Origin: a virus
Length of the DNA: 48,479 nt
Virus record (IMG/VR): IMGVR_UViG_3300033145_000189
Coordinates: 1-48,479 of that record
Strand: one strand, 5' to 3'
The stretch's first letter is position 1. Every line of letters begins with the position of its first letter. Below, in pieces: positions 15,479-23,012 of the stretch. The notes beneath the pieces were generated by a model. That model had not been told where the DNA came from, searched no databases, and saw only the letters and a program-made list of their open reading frames with translations. The position numbers and the translations under genes were made by a program.

Positions 15479-15905
15479 AGTAACTGGATTCAAAGGAGTA
15501 AAAACGGCCTTGAAAGATCAAGGGCAAAGGGTAGTAAATGCAATATCAGATGAAATAAAAATGATGGCTCTTGAAGTTGAGAAAGGAGCAAAGTTAAGGG
15601 CACCAGTTGATACAGGAAGATTAAGGGGTTCATACGGAACTTTTTTTGGTCATCGTGGTGGAACTCTTGATTATGCAACAGTTGGAACAAATGTTGAATA
15701 TGCACTTCATGTTGAATTTGGAACTCGTCCTCATGTGATAAAGGTAAAAAAGAAAAAGGTTTTGGCATCACGGACTCAAATATTCGGAAAGGTAGTAAAT
15801 CATCCCGGTACAAGAGCAAGACCACATTTAATTCCTGCTTTGAATGAAGTCAAAAGAACAATGACAACGAGAATGCAACGAGTATTAAAAAGAACAAGTG
15901 ATTAA
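15456..15905 (+). CDS. HK97 gp10-like neck / tail completion protein
   Basis: 149 residues from ATG 15456, with AAGGAG at 15440-15445 inside the stopper gene. The motif LRAPVDTGRLRGSYG near residue 50 and VGTNVEYALHVEFGTRPH near residue 80, followed by ARPHLIPALNE, is the classic signature of the HK97 gp10 family. This protein takes part in joining head and tail. It overlaps the stopper gene by 23 bases. The expected tail terminator gene does not follow at once; a 4-kb fibre block intervenes. Confidence 0.85.
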   Translation: MTFRLGAKVTGFKGVKTALKDQGQRVVNAISDEIKMMALEVEKGAKLRAPVDTGRLRGSYGTFFGHRGGTLDYATVGTNVEYALHVEFGTRPHVIKVKKKKVLASRTQIFGKVVNHPGTRARPHLIPALNEVKRTMTTRMQRVLKRTSD

Positions 15906-15924
15906 CATAGAGAGGAATATATCT

Positions 15925-16017
15925 GTGACAGCGCCTAAAAAAAATAACATACTTTTCAAGATTGGAGTGCCATTGTTCTTGACATTATTGGGGTTGGGAA
16001 CTTTCAAGTTACACTGA
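15925..16017 (+). CDS. Small single-span membrane protein, possibly frame-disrupted
   Basis: 30 residues from GTG 15925, with AGAGGAA upstream. It is a basic N-terminus followed by a hydrophobic segment (GVPLFLTLLGLGTFKL). It stops at TGA 16015-16017. A second open frame (+1) covers 15983-16138 and continues plausibly as TEGDRFRFTSNDKAGK without a usable start of its own, so a single-base change could have split a protein of about 70 residues. A holin-like role is possible because an XhlA-like gene follows. Confidence 0.4.
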   Translation: MTAPKKNNILFKIGVPLFLTLLGLGTFKLH

Positions 16018-16152
16018 AGGAGATCGCTTTAGGTTTACATCGTCTAATGACAAGGCAGGCAAGGTGGCACATATGTTAGCCGTTGAGAAGAATGTGAATG
16101 CTCCGGTGAGTGCTGCTCCTACATATCCTGATAGTTAGTGAGGAGTATGTCA
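16018..16152 (+). other. Short gap with an orphan open frame
   Basis: No independent gene can be supported here. The frame ending at TAG 16136-16138 has protein-like content (AHMLAVEKNVNAPVSAAPTYPDS at its end, in two parts) but no ribosome site near an internal ATG (16079). It is best read as the displaced 3' part of the gene beginning at 15925. Confidence 0.4.
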
Positions 16153-16401
16153 GTGACACAGCAAGAGATTGAATTTTTCAAAGAGATGGTGCAGGATATA
16201 AAGGATAATGTAAAAACTATAACTGCTACAGTCTCCGAGCTTTGTATTGATTCAGCAACAGAGAAGGAAAGAATAAAAGGTCTTTTAGGTTTTGAAAAAG
16301 CTCATAAAAGAAAACATGAAAATATGGCAAAGAAAATGTGGGGATTATTTCTGTCACTTCTTGGACTTATCGGACTTGTATTACGGGAGATATTTAAGTA
16401 A
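16153..16401 (+). CDS. XhlA/holin-like membrane protein
   Basis: 82 residues from GTG 16153, seven bases after AGGAG (16141-16145); ATG 16147 is too close to that site. Residues 1-60 are charged and coiled-coil-like (MVQDIKDNVKTITATVSEL). Residues ~62-80 are one transmembrane helix (MWGLFLSLLGLIGLVLREIF). This soluble-coil-then-C-terminal-anchor plan is that of XhlA-type haemolysin/holin accessory proteins. Its stop overlaps the ATG of the next gene. A lysis role is inferred from architecture; no endolysin is visible nearby. Confidence 0.6.
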   Translation: MTQQEIEFFKEMVQDIKDNVKTITATVSELCIDSATEKERIKGLLGFEKAHKRKHENMAKKMWGLFLSLLGLIGLVLREIFK

Positions 16402-17414
16402 TGACCATCTCAAAAATTGGCCTTGACGTAAAAGATTATTCCGGCGTGCTTGATAGCGATCTTGAGCTTGCAGAGGGTGATTCCCAAGTGCGTCTGGAGT
16501 TCAAAACTATTTGGGACGATGACTTCAACAGCGGGTATATCGCTGGCAATTGGCCAACGGTGACCGAGACGGGGGTAGGGCATGTTACGTGGCAGAATAA
16601 TCGCGTCGAGCTTGACGGTATCATCGCTACCGATGTAAATGGCACATCTTCCAAAGCGCTGACTTTTGCTGACGGGAATTATCTTGAGATTGAAATTTAT
16701 TCTTCTTCCGATATGAATTTCATGTTTGGGTTGTCTGGTAATTCAGCATTGCACTTTGACGCTAATCCGGGCTGTATATTTAACTGGGCGGCAGGAAGCA
16801 TATATGTTCGGAAAGATGGGGTTTTAATAGATCTCGTTTTTGATTATTCCTATGTTACGAATTACACACTACGATTTGTATGTCAGGATGGCCCTGATGT
16901 TGGCGGGACAAACTCAATTATAGTCCAAATAAAGGGTGGGACGTGGACAGACTGGACAGGAATATATACTTACGCTACATCCATGACCACGATGTATTTT
17001 CAAATGCAATGTTACAGTAACCATACTGGCCTGTTGTATTTCGACAATTTCAAATGGTACGGCGAATATGCCGATGACTCCCCTGAAGTAGAATTCACAG
17101 AAATCGACCTTGAATCCTCTCGCACTATCGAGGTAACAAATATCATCGAGAACCCCGGCAGTGAGGCCGGGAGTGAAAAATATCAGTACAAGATCGACGG
17201 CGGTGCATGGAGCGGTTCATGGCTGACACTCGCGCAATTGAAGGTGGCGCTTGACGGAACTGGATCAGGAGCCGCTGTGGCTTTCAAGGTGCAGTTTAAT
17301 TCAGATGGATCGCAGGGTGCGGCGATAGCCAACACTGGCGATTTACTTGAGATAGGTTCGGCTTCGGGCGGCGGCGGCGAAGACAATTACACTTTTGATC
17401 CAATAAGAGGTTAA
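16401..17414 (+). CDS. Fibre or decoration protein with lectin-like domain
   Basis: 337 residues from ATG 16401 (TAATG overlap). Residues ~38-225 (WDDDFNSGYIAGNWPTV ... NNRVELDG ... LYFDNFKWYGEY) have the beta-sandwich pattern of concanavalin/LamG-like carbohydrate-binding domains. Residues ~240-320 form a second beta domain built around YQYKIDGGAWSGSWLTL. The end is Gly-rich. Base composition is G+C-richer than the neighbours. Placement between neck and tail genes suggests a surface-exposed virion or adhesion protein acquired as part of a cassette. No family is assigned with certainty. Confidence 0.6.
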   Translation: MTISKIGLDVKDYSGVLDSDLELAEGDSQVRLEFKTIWDDDFNSGYIAGNWPTVTETGVGHVTWQNNRVELDGIIATDVNGTSSKALTFADGNYLEIEIYSSSDMNFMFGLSGNSALHFDANPGCIFNWAAGSIYVRKDGVLIDLVFDYSYVTNYTLRFVCQDGPDVGGTNSIIVQIKGGTWTDWTGIYTYATSMTTMYFQMQCYSNHTGLLYFDNFKWYGEYADDSPEVEFTEIDLESSRTIEVTNIIENPGSEAGSEKYQYKIDGGAWSGSWLTLAQLKVALDGTGSGAAVAFKVQFNSDGSQGAAIANTGDLLEIGSASGGGGEDNYTFDPIRG

Positions 17415-17415
17415 T

Positions 17416-19914
17416 ATGCGATACCCGAGCAATGCGAAATCATCGGAAACTGAATATTTCATCGGCAAGTTTACCGATGCCACGAATACTGTTACGATAA
17501 AAGTTTATGACTTATCTGACGGCTCAGAGGCTGGGCTTTCAGCGAGTAGTTGTTCTGCTTTTGCGTCAGGTGCTAACTGGCGAATGTTTAAGTGGGCATC
17601 GAGTAGCTTTTCCGTTCAGCCGCCATCTTATTCACAGTTTGCGTTTGTGATGACGGACTCAGACGACACTGACTTGCAACAGTTTGGCAAGATTACTTTC
17701 GGCGCGGAATTGGACACAATAGTAACCACGAATACTAATATCGGTACTCCTGTTGCACTTGATGGAGGTGCTGCAACAGTTGGTGGTATGCTCACAAAAA
17801 TGGCGGATGATAGCGGAGGGTCAGGCTTTGATGCAGAGACTGATTCTCAGGAGGCCATAGCTAACTCAATTACTGCTGCGGCAGACGCTATTTATAATCC
17901 CGATACAAGTAGCACTATTGTCACTGGCAATCAAGATTCAGGTACATGGGCAAGCACTGCAACAAATGATGGCACTTACTGGGATATTGGAGATTTAGGC
18001 TCTGGTATTGAAGTTGTTTGTGAGTGTAACCTTGGCACTAATCGTGATGCAACATCAGTAACTATCACTGGATATTTTGACAGTGGTGGTCAGCGTATAG
18101 TTGAGATATATGTTTATAATTATTCAAGTTTAGGATATGATAAACTTAGCGCAGGGACAGCGGCAACAGAGATGCGGAACAGGTCTGGCGATCTTAGTTA
18201 TGTATTCGCTTTGTCAGCAGCGCATACTAAGCCAACATCTACGATTGGCGAAGTAAAGATAAGATTCTTATCGGCGCAGAGTAATAATGGAGATACACTT
18301 AAATTAGATTACATAGGTGTAACAGGTGCATCGAGTGGTGGAGTATCGCCAGACGCGATAGCAAATGCTGTGTGGTCAACTGATGAAGCACATGACTTAA
18401 AGCATATCAAAAAATATATTGGGGAAACATATTACCTGAGTCTAACAAAGGGTAATGACTCAAACTCCGGAGATTCAGCACATCAACCATGGAAGACATG
18501 GGCAAAAGCAGTTGCAACGATGGCTGCTGGCGATAGGATATTTGTTTTCGCTGACACGTTTACTGAGTCAGGTATTGTGTTTACTGCGGCAGGCATTGAG
18601 GTTCACTGTGAGATAGGCGCAACCATGACGGGTGGTGGTGGAACTGCGCTGAGAATGAATGGTGCATCATCTCTTGTCGTTGGGCTAAAGGCTACTCCCG
18701 CTGCTAACCAAACAGGGATTCAGATGGATGGCGCAAGTAGTGACTTACGTTATTGCACTACATCTGGCGGTGCAGTTGGTTTTGACATTAACGGCGAAGG
18801 CACAAGTATAAGTAATAGTCGAGCACATGAACCTACGACAACCGGGTTTGATGTGGGAGCGTCTGATGTATTTCTGGATGACTGTGTTGCAGGTGGTTCT
18901 GGTGGAGCAACAAGAGGTTTCTATCTCTCAGCAGCGTCATCGCACGTTATTGTACGAAAGTGTCTTAGCATTGGAAATGCCACTGCATCGTTTGAGATTG
19001 CAAGTGGAGCTACTTACAACCTCCTTGATCGTTGTGGTGGAGATATTGAACCAGCTAATAATTCTGGTAATACAACAAACGGTGTATATGATTATCGCAT
19101 TACAGGGTTGGTTTCACCGGGTGAATCATCCGATCAGCAGATAAAAGATGTATATGACAAAACTGTAACCATCGATGGCAAGGTAGATACAATTGATAGC
19201 AACGTTGACACGATTAATGGGAATGTCGATGAGCCTATCTCCTCGCGTGCACCCTCTGGTGAATATGATACTGAAATGGGCTATATCCCATCAAATCTTA
19301 GTGACGTGGCAACGGCAGCCGAGGACAACACGGCTCATGGAGCGGGGGCGTGGACAACAGCAAATGTGAGCGCACTTGCGACGTCAGCGGCGCTCGCTAC
19401 TACCGATGGCAAGGTGGATACCGTAGACGGTGTGGTCGATTCAATCCTTGTCAATACGGATGTAAAATCATCTTCCCGTGCCCCCTCTGGTGAATACGAT
19501 ACTGAAATGGGTTATATCCCATCCGATCTCGGAGATGTACCGACAGATGCAGAATTAGATGCCGCACATGGAGAAGATGGATGGGAAACCGCAGATGTTT
19601 CAGCCCTTGCCACTTCATCTGAACTTTCAACCACTGAAGGTAAAGTTGATGCGGTAGGAGTTATTGTAGCATCTACTAATTCAAAAGTTGATGCTATGGA
19701 TATTTTAATTGATAGGGCACTTGGGTTATTACAAGAGAATTTCAGGATTACTTCACCAGTATTTTCCAGTAATCAAATGACAAGTTGTACTGTAAAGATT
19801 TATCCTTCTGCGGCAGATGCAACGAATGACACGAATGAAATAGCATCATATTCAAAAACTATTACTTACGATGCCAACGGTGATGTTGATACTTTCCTTG
19901 TAGTAAAGGATTAA
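17416..19914 (+). CDS. Tail fibre / tailspike-like protein with beta-helix domain
   Basis: 832 residues from ATG 17416 with AGAGG upstream. The N-terminal ~110 residues form a beta domain. Residues ~340-565 read as a right-handed parallel beta-helix (YYLSLTKGNDSNSGD, PWKTWAKAVATMAAGDRIFVFA, then repeated short Gly/Asp-rich turns). Two 77-residue repeats begin near residues 608 and 685, each with SSRAPSGEYDTEMGYIPS and a DGKVDTIDxxVD coil. The C-terminus (TYDANGDVDTFLVVKD) is a small beta cap. It is probably a trimeric receptor-binding fibre; no catalytic residues were identified. Confidence 0.68.
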   Translation: MRYPSNAKSSETEYFIGKFTDATNTVTIKVYDLSDGSEAGLSASSCSAFASGANWRMFKWASSSFSVQPPSYSQFAFVMTDSDDTDLQQFGKITFGAELDTIVTTNTNIGTPVALDGGAATVGGMLTKMADDSGGSGFDAETDSQEAIANSITAAADAIYNPDTSSTIVTGNQDSGTWASTATNDGTYWDIGDLGSGIEVVCECNLGTNRDATSVTITGYFDSGGQRIVEIYVYNYSSLGYDKLSAGTAATEMRNRSGDLSYVFALSAAHTKPTSTIGEVKIRFLSAQSNNGDTLKLDYIGVTGASSGGVSPDAIANAVWSTDEAHDLKHIKKYIGETYYLSLTKGNDSNSGDSAHQPWKTWAKAVATMAAGDRIFVFADTFTESGIVFTAAGIEVHCEIGATMTGGGGTALRMNGASSLVVGLKATPAANQTGIQMDGASSDLRYCTTSGGAVGFDINGEGTSISNSRAHEPTTTGFDVGASDVFLDDCVAGGSGGATRGFYLSAASSHVIVRKCLSIGNATASFEIASGATYNLLDRCGGDIEPANNSGNTTNGVYDYRITGLVSPGESSDQQIKDVYDKTVTIDGKVDTIDSNVDTINGNVDEPISSRAPSGEYDTEMGYIPSNLSDVATAAEDNTAHGAGAWTTANVSALATSAALATTDGKVDTVDGVVDSILVNTDVKSSSRAPSGEYDTEMGYIPSDLGDVPTDAELDAAHGEDGWETADVSALATSSELSTTEGKVDAVGVIVASTNSKVDAMDILIDRALGLLQENFRITSPVFSSNQMTSCTVKIYPSAADATNDTNEIASYSKTITYDANGDVDTFLVVKD
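19240..19660 (+). repeat. Two ~231-bp repeats in the fibre gene
   Basis: CCCTCTGGTGAATA(T/C)GATAC occurs near 19252 and again near 19483, a period of 231 bases (77 residues). Each unit encodes a segment with GEYDTEMGYIPS followed by an ALATS-containing stretch and a KVDxVD coil. A partial third coil follows. Such duplicated shaft units are common in fibres and may alter its length. Confidence 0.75.
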
Positions 19915-19917
19915 ATA

Positions 19918-20778
19918 ATGGGTCTTGGCGTAAGTATTGCAACTCAAGGATGGGTAACAGGGTGTTTGCCTTCAGGGGCACATCCATCTGTCCCTACTCT
20001 ACATGGAGTTACAGGTTCCGGTACAACTGCAACTTTAGAAATCACTCCTTCAATAAACGATTATAATCATTCAATGATAGGCGTAATGCAGTATATGCCG
20101 ACTGCGGCAACCAGTTTCACTTTCACTAAATATACAGGTACGGCAGGAACGCGCGGAAATACCACCATAACGGGCTTAACTCAAGGGTATACGTATTACT
20201 TCATTATATATGATGTAAGTGCTTTAGGGGCGAAGTCTGCACCTTCTATGGTGATTAAAGCATATATGGAACCATCGGCTGGAGCGGCTTGGTATTGTCA
20301 CGACCTTGATGTAATCAACGAATGGATTAGAGTTATAAATGCGAGCACATTCAAAACAGGTGGAACGGTAGAAAAAGTAGTACGCGGTGCATTAGAATAT
20401 TTACCGAATATGGGATTGCTTTCTACTTATGTTCCTTGTGTATTTATTCAGCCATTATATACAAGGCGAACTCAAAGAACTTTATCCGCCAATATTGTTG
20501 AAACTGTTTTTCAACGTTTCGTTTATGTGTTCACATTTAAGGGAGCGGAAAAAATAATTAGTAAAAAAATGACAGACATAAGACATCTTGTAAAAGTAGT
20601 TGAAGAAAATTTCGCATTGACTGAATTATCATTAAGTAATGGTCAAGTAAAAAAATCATGGATTGATGATATTGAATATCGACCTATTGAAGATGAATTC
20701 TGCGCACAGAAAGAAGTAACGATTCAAGCTACCGCCTGTGCCATAAATGTAATGACAGAAGTTTACTGTGATAGGTAA
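19918..20778 (+). CDS. Putative tail terminator with N-terminal fibronectin III domain
   Basis: 286 residues from ATG 19918. Residues ~25-120 have an FN3-like pattern (VPTLHGVTGSGTTATLEITPS ... TTITGLTQGYTYYFIIYDVSALGAKSAPS). The remaining ~160 residues (ENYLPNMG-like start, VFIQPLYTRRTQRTLSANIVE, FVYVFTFKGAE, then a C-terminal beta part) suit a tail terminator or completion protein. The call relies on position just before the tail tube. FN3 domains on virion proteins usually aid surface binding. The fusion is uncommon. The C-terminal assignment is tentative. Confidence 0.5.
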   Translation: MGLGVSIATQGWVTGCLPSGAHPSVPTLHGVTGSGTTATLEITPSINDYNHSMIGVMQYMPTAATSFTFTKYTGTAGTRGNTTITGLTQGYTYYFIIYDVSALGAKSAPSMVIKAYMEPSAGAAWYCHDLDVINEWIRVINASTFKTGGTVEKVVRGALEYLPNMGLLSTYVPCVFIQPLYTRRTQRTLSANIVETVFQRFVYVFTFKGAEKIISKKMTDIRHLVKVVEENFALTELSLSNGQVKKSWIDDIEYRPIEDEFCAQKEVTIQATACAINVMTEVYCDR

Positions 20779-20785
20779 TAATAAA

Positions 20786-21055
20786 ATGAATAGAAAAACC
20801 GTAAAGATAGAAATAGATACAGATGGATCACGCGAAGGTACTGTCGTTATCGTTGATGGGAATCGTTATGAAAATCTTGTTGAATTCTGTATATCTTTGA
20901 AACCGGGAAGGAGAAGTAAACCGAAGATGCAAATGGTTACACATATTAAAGGGCAGGGAAATATTCCATTAAGTTTTTTTGCTGGTGACTTTGAAAAATT
21001 CAATAAAAATGCACCAGAACCAGAATCATTTATAGGTTGTGACAGGAAGGAGTAA
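20786..21055 (+). CDS. Small protein before tail tube gene
   Basis: 89 residues from ATG 20786; GTG 20768 in the same frame overlaps the preceding gene and is an alternative. The ribosome site is weak (AGGTAAT). The protein is a small beta-rich unit (TVKIEIDTDGSREGTVVIVDGNRYENL) with a basic middle and no membrane segment. Its 3' end provides AGGAAGGAG for the tail tube gene. Location suggests an assembly or minor virion role, but no family is recognised. Confidence 0.6.
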   Translation: MNRKTVKIEIDTDGSREGTVVIVDGNRYENLVEFCISLKPGRRSKPKMQMVTHIKGQGNIPLSFFAGDFEKFNKNAPEPESFIGCDRKE

Positions 21056-21059
21056 GACA

Positions 21060-22055
21060 ATGAGTACAATTAGGACAGGTGAGGGATTTAAGACTTACCT
21101 TGGAGTAGCGCGAGAAGCTACGTTTGGTACAGAAGCGGCACGTTCGGCATTTTTTGAAGTAAATGATGAATCGTTAGCTAAAACGCAAGAAACTCTTGTG
21201 AGTGGAACTGTATATGGTGCTGGAATACATAATGACAATGCCACAAAGGGGCGTACAGGCGCTGGTGGTGGAATCTCTTATGATTGTCATTATACAAGTG
21301 GAGAAGTGCTGTTAGAAGCCATGTTTGGTACATCTACTTCGTATCAACCAGATGCAACAGCAAGTTCAACTGTATGGCGTCATCATTTCTCAATACGCGA
21401 TCATCTTGACCGTCCATTAACAATGGAAGTATATCGAGATACTTCACGATTTGAATCTGACGCAAATAAACCATTTATTTATGCTGGCTGTGAAATCAAT
21501 AGTGCTGAATGGTCTATTTCCGAAAATGGCATTCTTGTTTGTTCGTTAGATATTATTGGGCAAAATGAAGTTGCTGGTGATGCAGATGAAAAATCTACAC
21601 CAACCTTCACACGTGGCAATATTATTACTTACGCACAAGGTGTTTTGAAATGGAATGATGAAGAAGTATCAGTTTCAGATGCTACTATCACTATGAATAA
21701 TAATCTTGATGGTGATAGACGTTTCATCGGTTCATATTTACGTTCGCAAGCACTTCGGGCTGGTGATATTTCAGTTGCTGGTAGATTCGTTGCAGAGTTT
21801 GATGACTGGACTTCATACGATGATTTCTGCAATAATACCAGTAGGGCTTTTTCTTTAACCTTCACAGGAGCGGCAATTGATTTATCGTATGATTATGCAA
21901 TACAGTTTGATGTTACGAAAGCAAAATTTCAAGGTCACGGATGTACAGTAAGTGATAAAGGAAAGATCACAGAAGAAATGGAATTCAATGCTTATCGTGA
22001 TGTTAATTACAATGAACTTCGCGTAACTCTTACGAATATAAATGATACATTCTAA
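21060..22055 (+). CDS. Phage tail tube (major tail) protein
   Basis: 331 residues from ATG 21060, with GGAAGGAG upstream (the in-frame ATG 21039 overlaps the previous gene). The opening GFKTYLGVAREATFGTEAARSAFFEVNDES is the characteristic start of the phage tail tube family. It is followed by a long beta-rich body with regularly spaced Gly/Asp turns. The protein polymerises into the tail tube around the tape measure. Gene order (terminator, tube, chaperones, tape measure) matches siphovirus tails. Confidence 0.82.
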   Translation: MSTIRTGEGFKTYLGVAREATFGTEAARSAFFEVNDESLAKTQETLVSGTVYGAGIHNDNATKGRTGAGGGISYDCHYTSGEVLLEAMFGTSTSYQPDATASSTVWRHHFSIRDHLDRPLTMEVYRDTSRFESDANKPFIYAGCEINSAEWSISENGILVCSLDIIGQNEVAGDADEKSTPTFTRGNIITYAQGVLKWNDEEVSVSDATITMNNNLDGDRRFIGSYLRSQALRAGDISVAGRFVAEFDDWTSYDDFCNNTSRAFSLTFTGAAIDLSYDYAIQFDVTKAKFQGHGCTVSDKGKITEEMEFNAYRDVNYNELRVTLTNINDTF

Positions 22056-22081
22056 ATTAGAATGTAATTAAAGAACTTTAA

Positions 22082-22097
22082 CTGCAATCGATTGCAG
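22082..22097 (+). repeat. 16-bp palindrome, copy 3
   Basis: CTGCAATCGATTGCAG preceded by AA, 26 bases after the tail tube stop and 13 bases before the ATG at 22111. It is followed directly by GGGGAG, the ribosome site of the tail chaperone gene. Confidence 0.92.
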
Positions 22098-22110
22098 GGG
22101 AGAAATCAAA

Positions 22111-22746
22111 ATGGGAAAAATGACACAGAAGAACTTGGCTAAAAAGAAAGCCAGAAAGAAAAAGAAGAATAAAGAAAAACTCGTTTCAGTAGTGAATCGT
22201 GATAAGAAGAATCTTGGAATCCCCGAACCTTCTAATGAAGTTCTTAAAAGGCGTACGAAACATATCAAGATAGTACGCGAATCATTGAATAGAAAATATA
22301 ATGATTTAGATAGATTAGAAGGTCGGGGACCGATCCTTTTAGATTTCACAGGTGAATTGATTTATACAATGCCATTGGATGTTGTAGATTTTTATGAAGC
22401 TGAAATTGAATATGGTCCATTGGCTGAAATTGAGAAACGCGGAAAGAAGAAAATCATTGCCGCAGACGGGAAGAAAAAGAAGCGCGGTAATTTCATGGAG
22501 ATGTGTTACTACGTTTGGCTTGGAGCAAGGAAATATGGCATAAGCACTGAACAAAGGAAACGCAGGAAATGGAGAGAGGATTGCCAAAGTTTTGATTTCT
22601 TTATTCGTCGATGTGGGTATGGAGAACAATTACTTATTGTTACTGCATACATGAAATTAATCGAAGTATCAACTGTGGAAGTCAATACCATTGATGGTGA
22701 AACGCCGGAAAAAAACTCCGAAGGCGGGTCCGTCGAACCCGCATAG
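22111..22746 (+). CDS. Tail assembly chaperone (gpG-like, zero-frame product)
   Basis: 211 residues from ATG 22111, with GGGGAG upstream. The N-terminal ~30 residues are extremely Lys-rich. The rest is a soluble helical domain (YYVWLGARKYGISTEQRKRRKWREDC), consistent with gpG-type chaperones that coat the tape measure during tail assembly. Near its 3' end lies an A AAA AAC slippery site followed by a hairpin, so a fraction of ribosomes should produce a longer gpGT-like protein. Position between tail tube and tape measure is as expected. Confidence 0.82.
   Translation: MGKMTQKNLAKKKARKKKKNKEKLVSVVNRDKKNLGIPEPSNEVLKRRTKHIKIVRESLNRKYNDLDRLEGRGPILLDFTGELIYTMPLDVVDFYEAEIEYGPLAEIEKRGKKKIIAADGKKKKRGNFMEMCYYVWLGARKYGISTEQRKRRKWREDCQSFDFFIRRCGYGEQLLIVTAYMKLIEVSTVEVNTIDGETPEKNSEGGSVEPA
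22710..22742 (+). promoter_or_regulatory. Programmed -1 ribosomal frameshift signal
   Basis: The heptamer A AAA AAC occupies 22710-22716 with the zero-frame codons AAA and AAC in the correct phase (GAA AAA AAC). After a 7-base spacer, GCGGGT (22724-22729) pairs with ACCCGC (22737-22742) around a 7-base loop. Slippery site, spacer length and stem match the known requirements for -1 frameshifting, and a 98-residue extension is open in the -1 frame. Confidence 0.88.
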
Positions 22747-23012
22747 GTGATATAAAAAAGGGGTTAGTCCAAGAAGGTAAATTCTGGACTTCGACATTTT
22801 TCTTTTTTCTCGATAAAGGGATACCGCCGAATGAGTTGATATATTACTCTCCGGCGGTTATCTTTATGATGATAGGAGAAAACAATAGACAGAATAAAGC
22901 ACTTGAACGAATGAGTAATAAGGATTCAGAAGAAACTCTTGATATAAATCCGAAATCAGGAATTACGAAAGAACAAATAAGGAAAGCGCAAAATGTCCGA
23001 AAACACCTTTGA
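22716..23012 (+). CDS. Tail assembly chaperone frameshift extension (gpT-like)
   Basis: The -1 frame from 22716 runs to TGA 23010-23012 and adds 98 residues to the first 202 residues of the zero-frame protein, making a product of about 300 residues. The extension contains KFWTSTFFFFLDKGIPPNELIYY and a helical C-terminal part. It has no suitable start of its own and overlaps the tape measure ATG (22993), as gpT reading frames do in lambda-like tails. It would be made at low ratio to the short form. Confidence 0.85.
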   Translation, partial: LRRRVRRTRIGDIKKGLVQEGKFWTSTFFFFLDKGIPPNELIYYSPAVIFMMIGENNRQNKALERMSNKDSEETLDINPKSGITKEQIRKAQNVRKHL

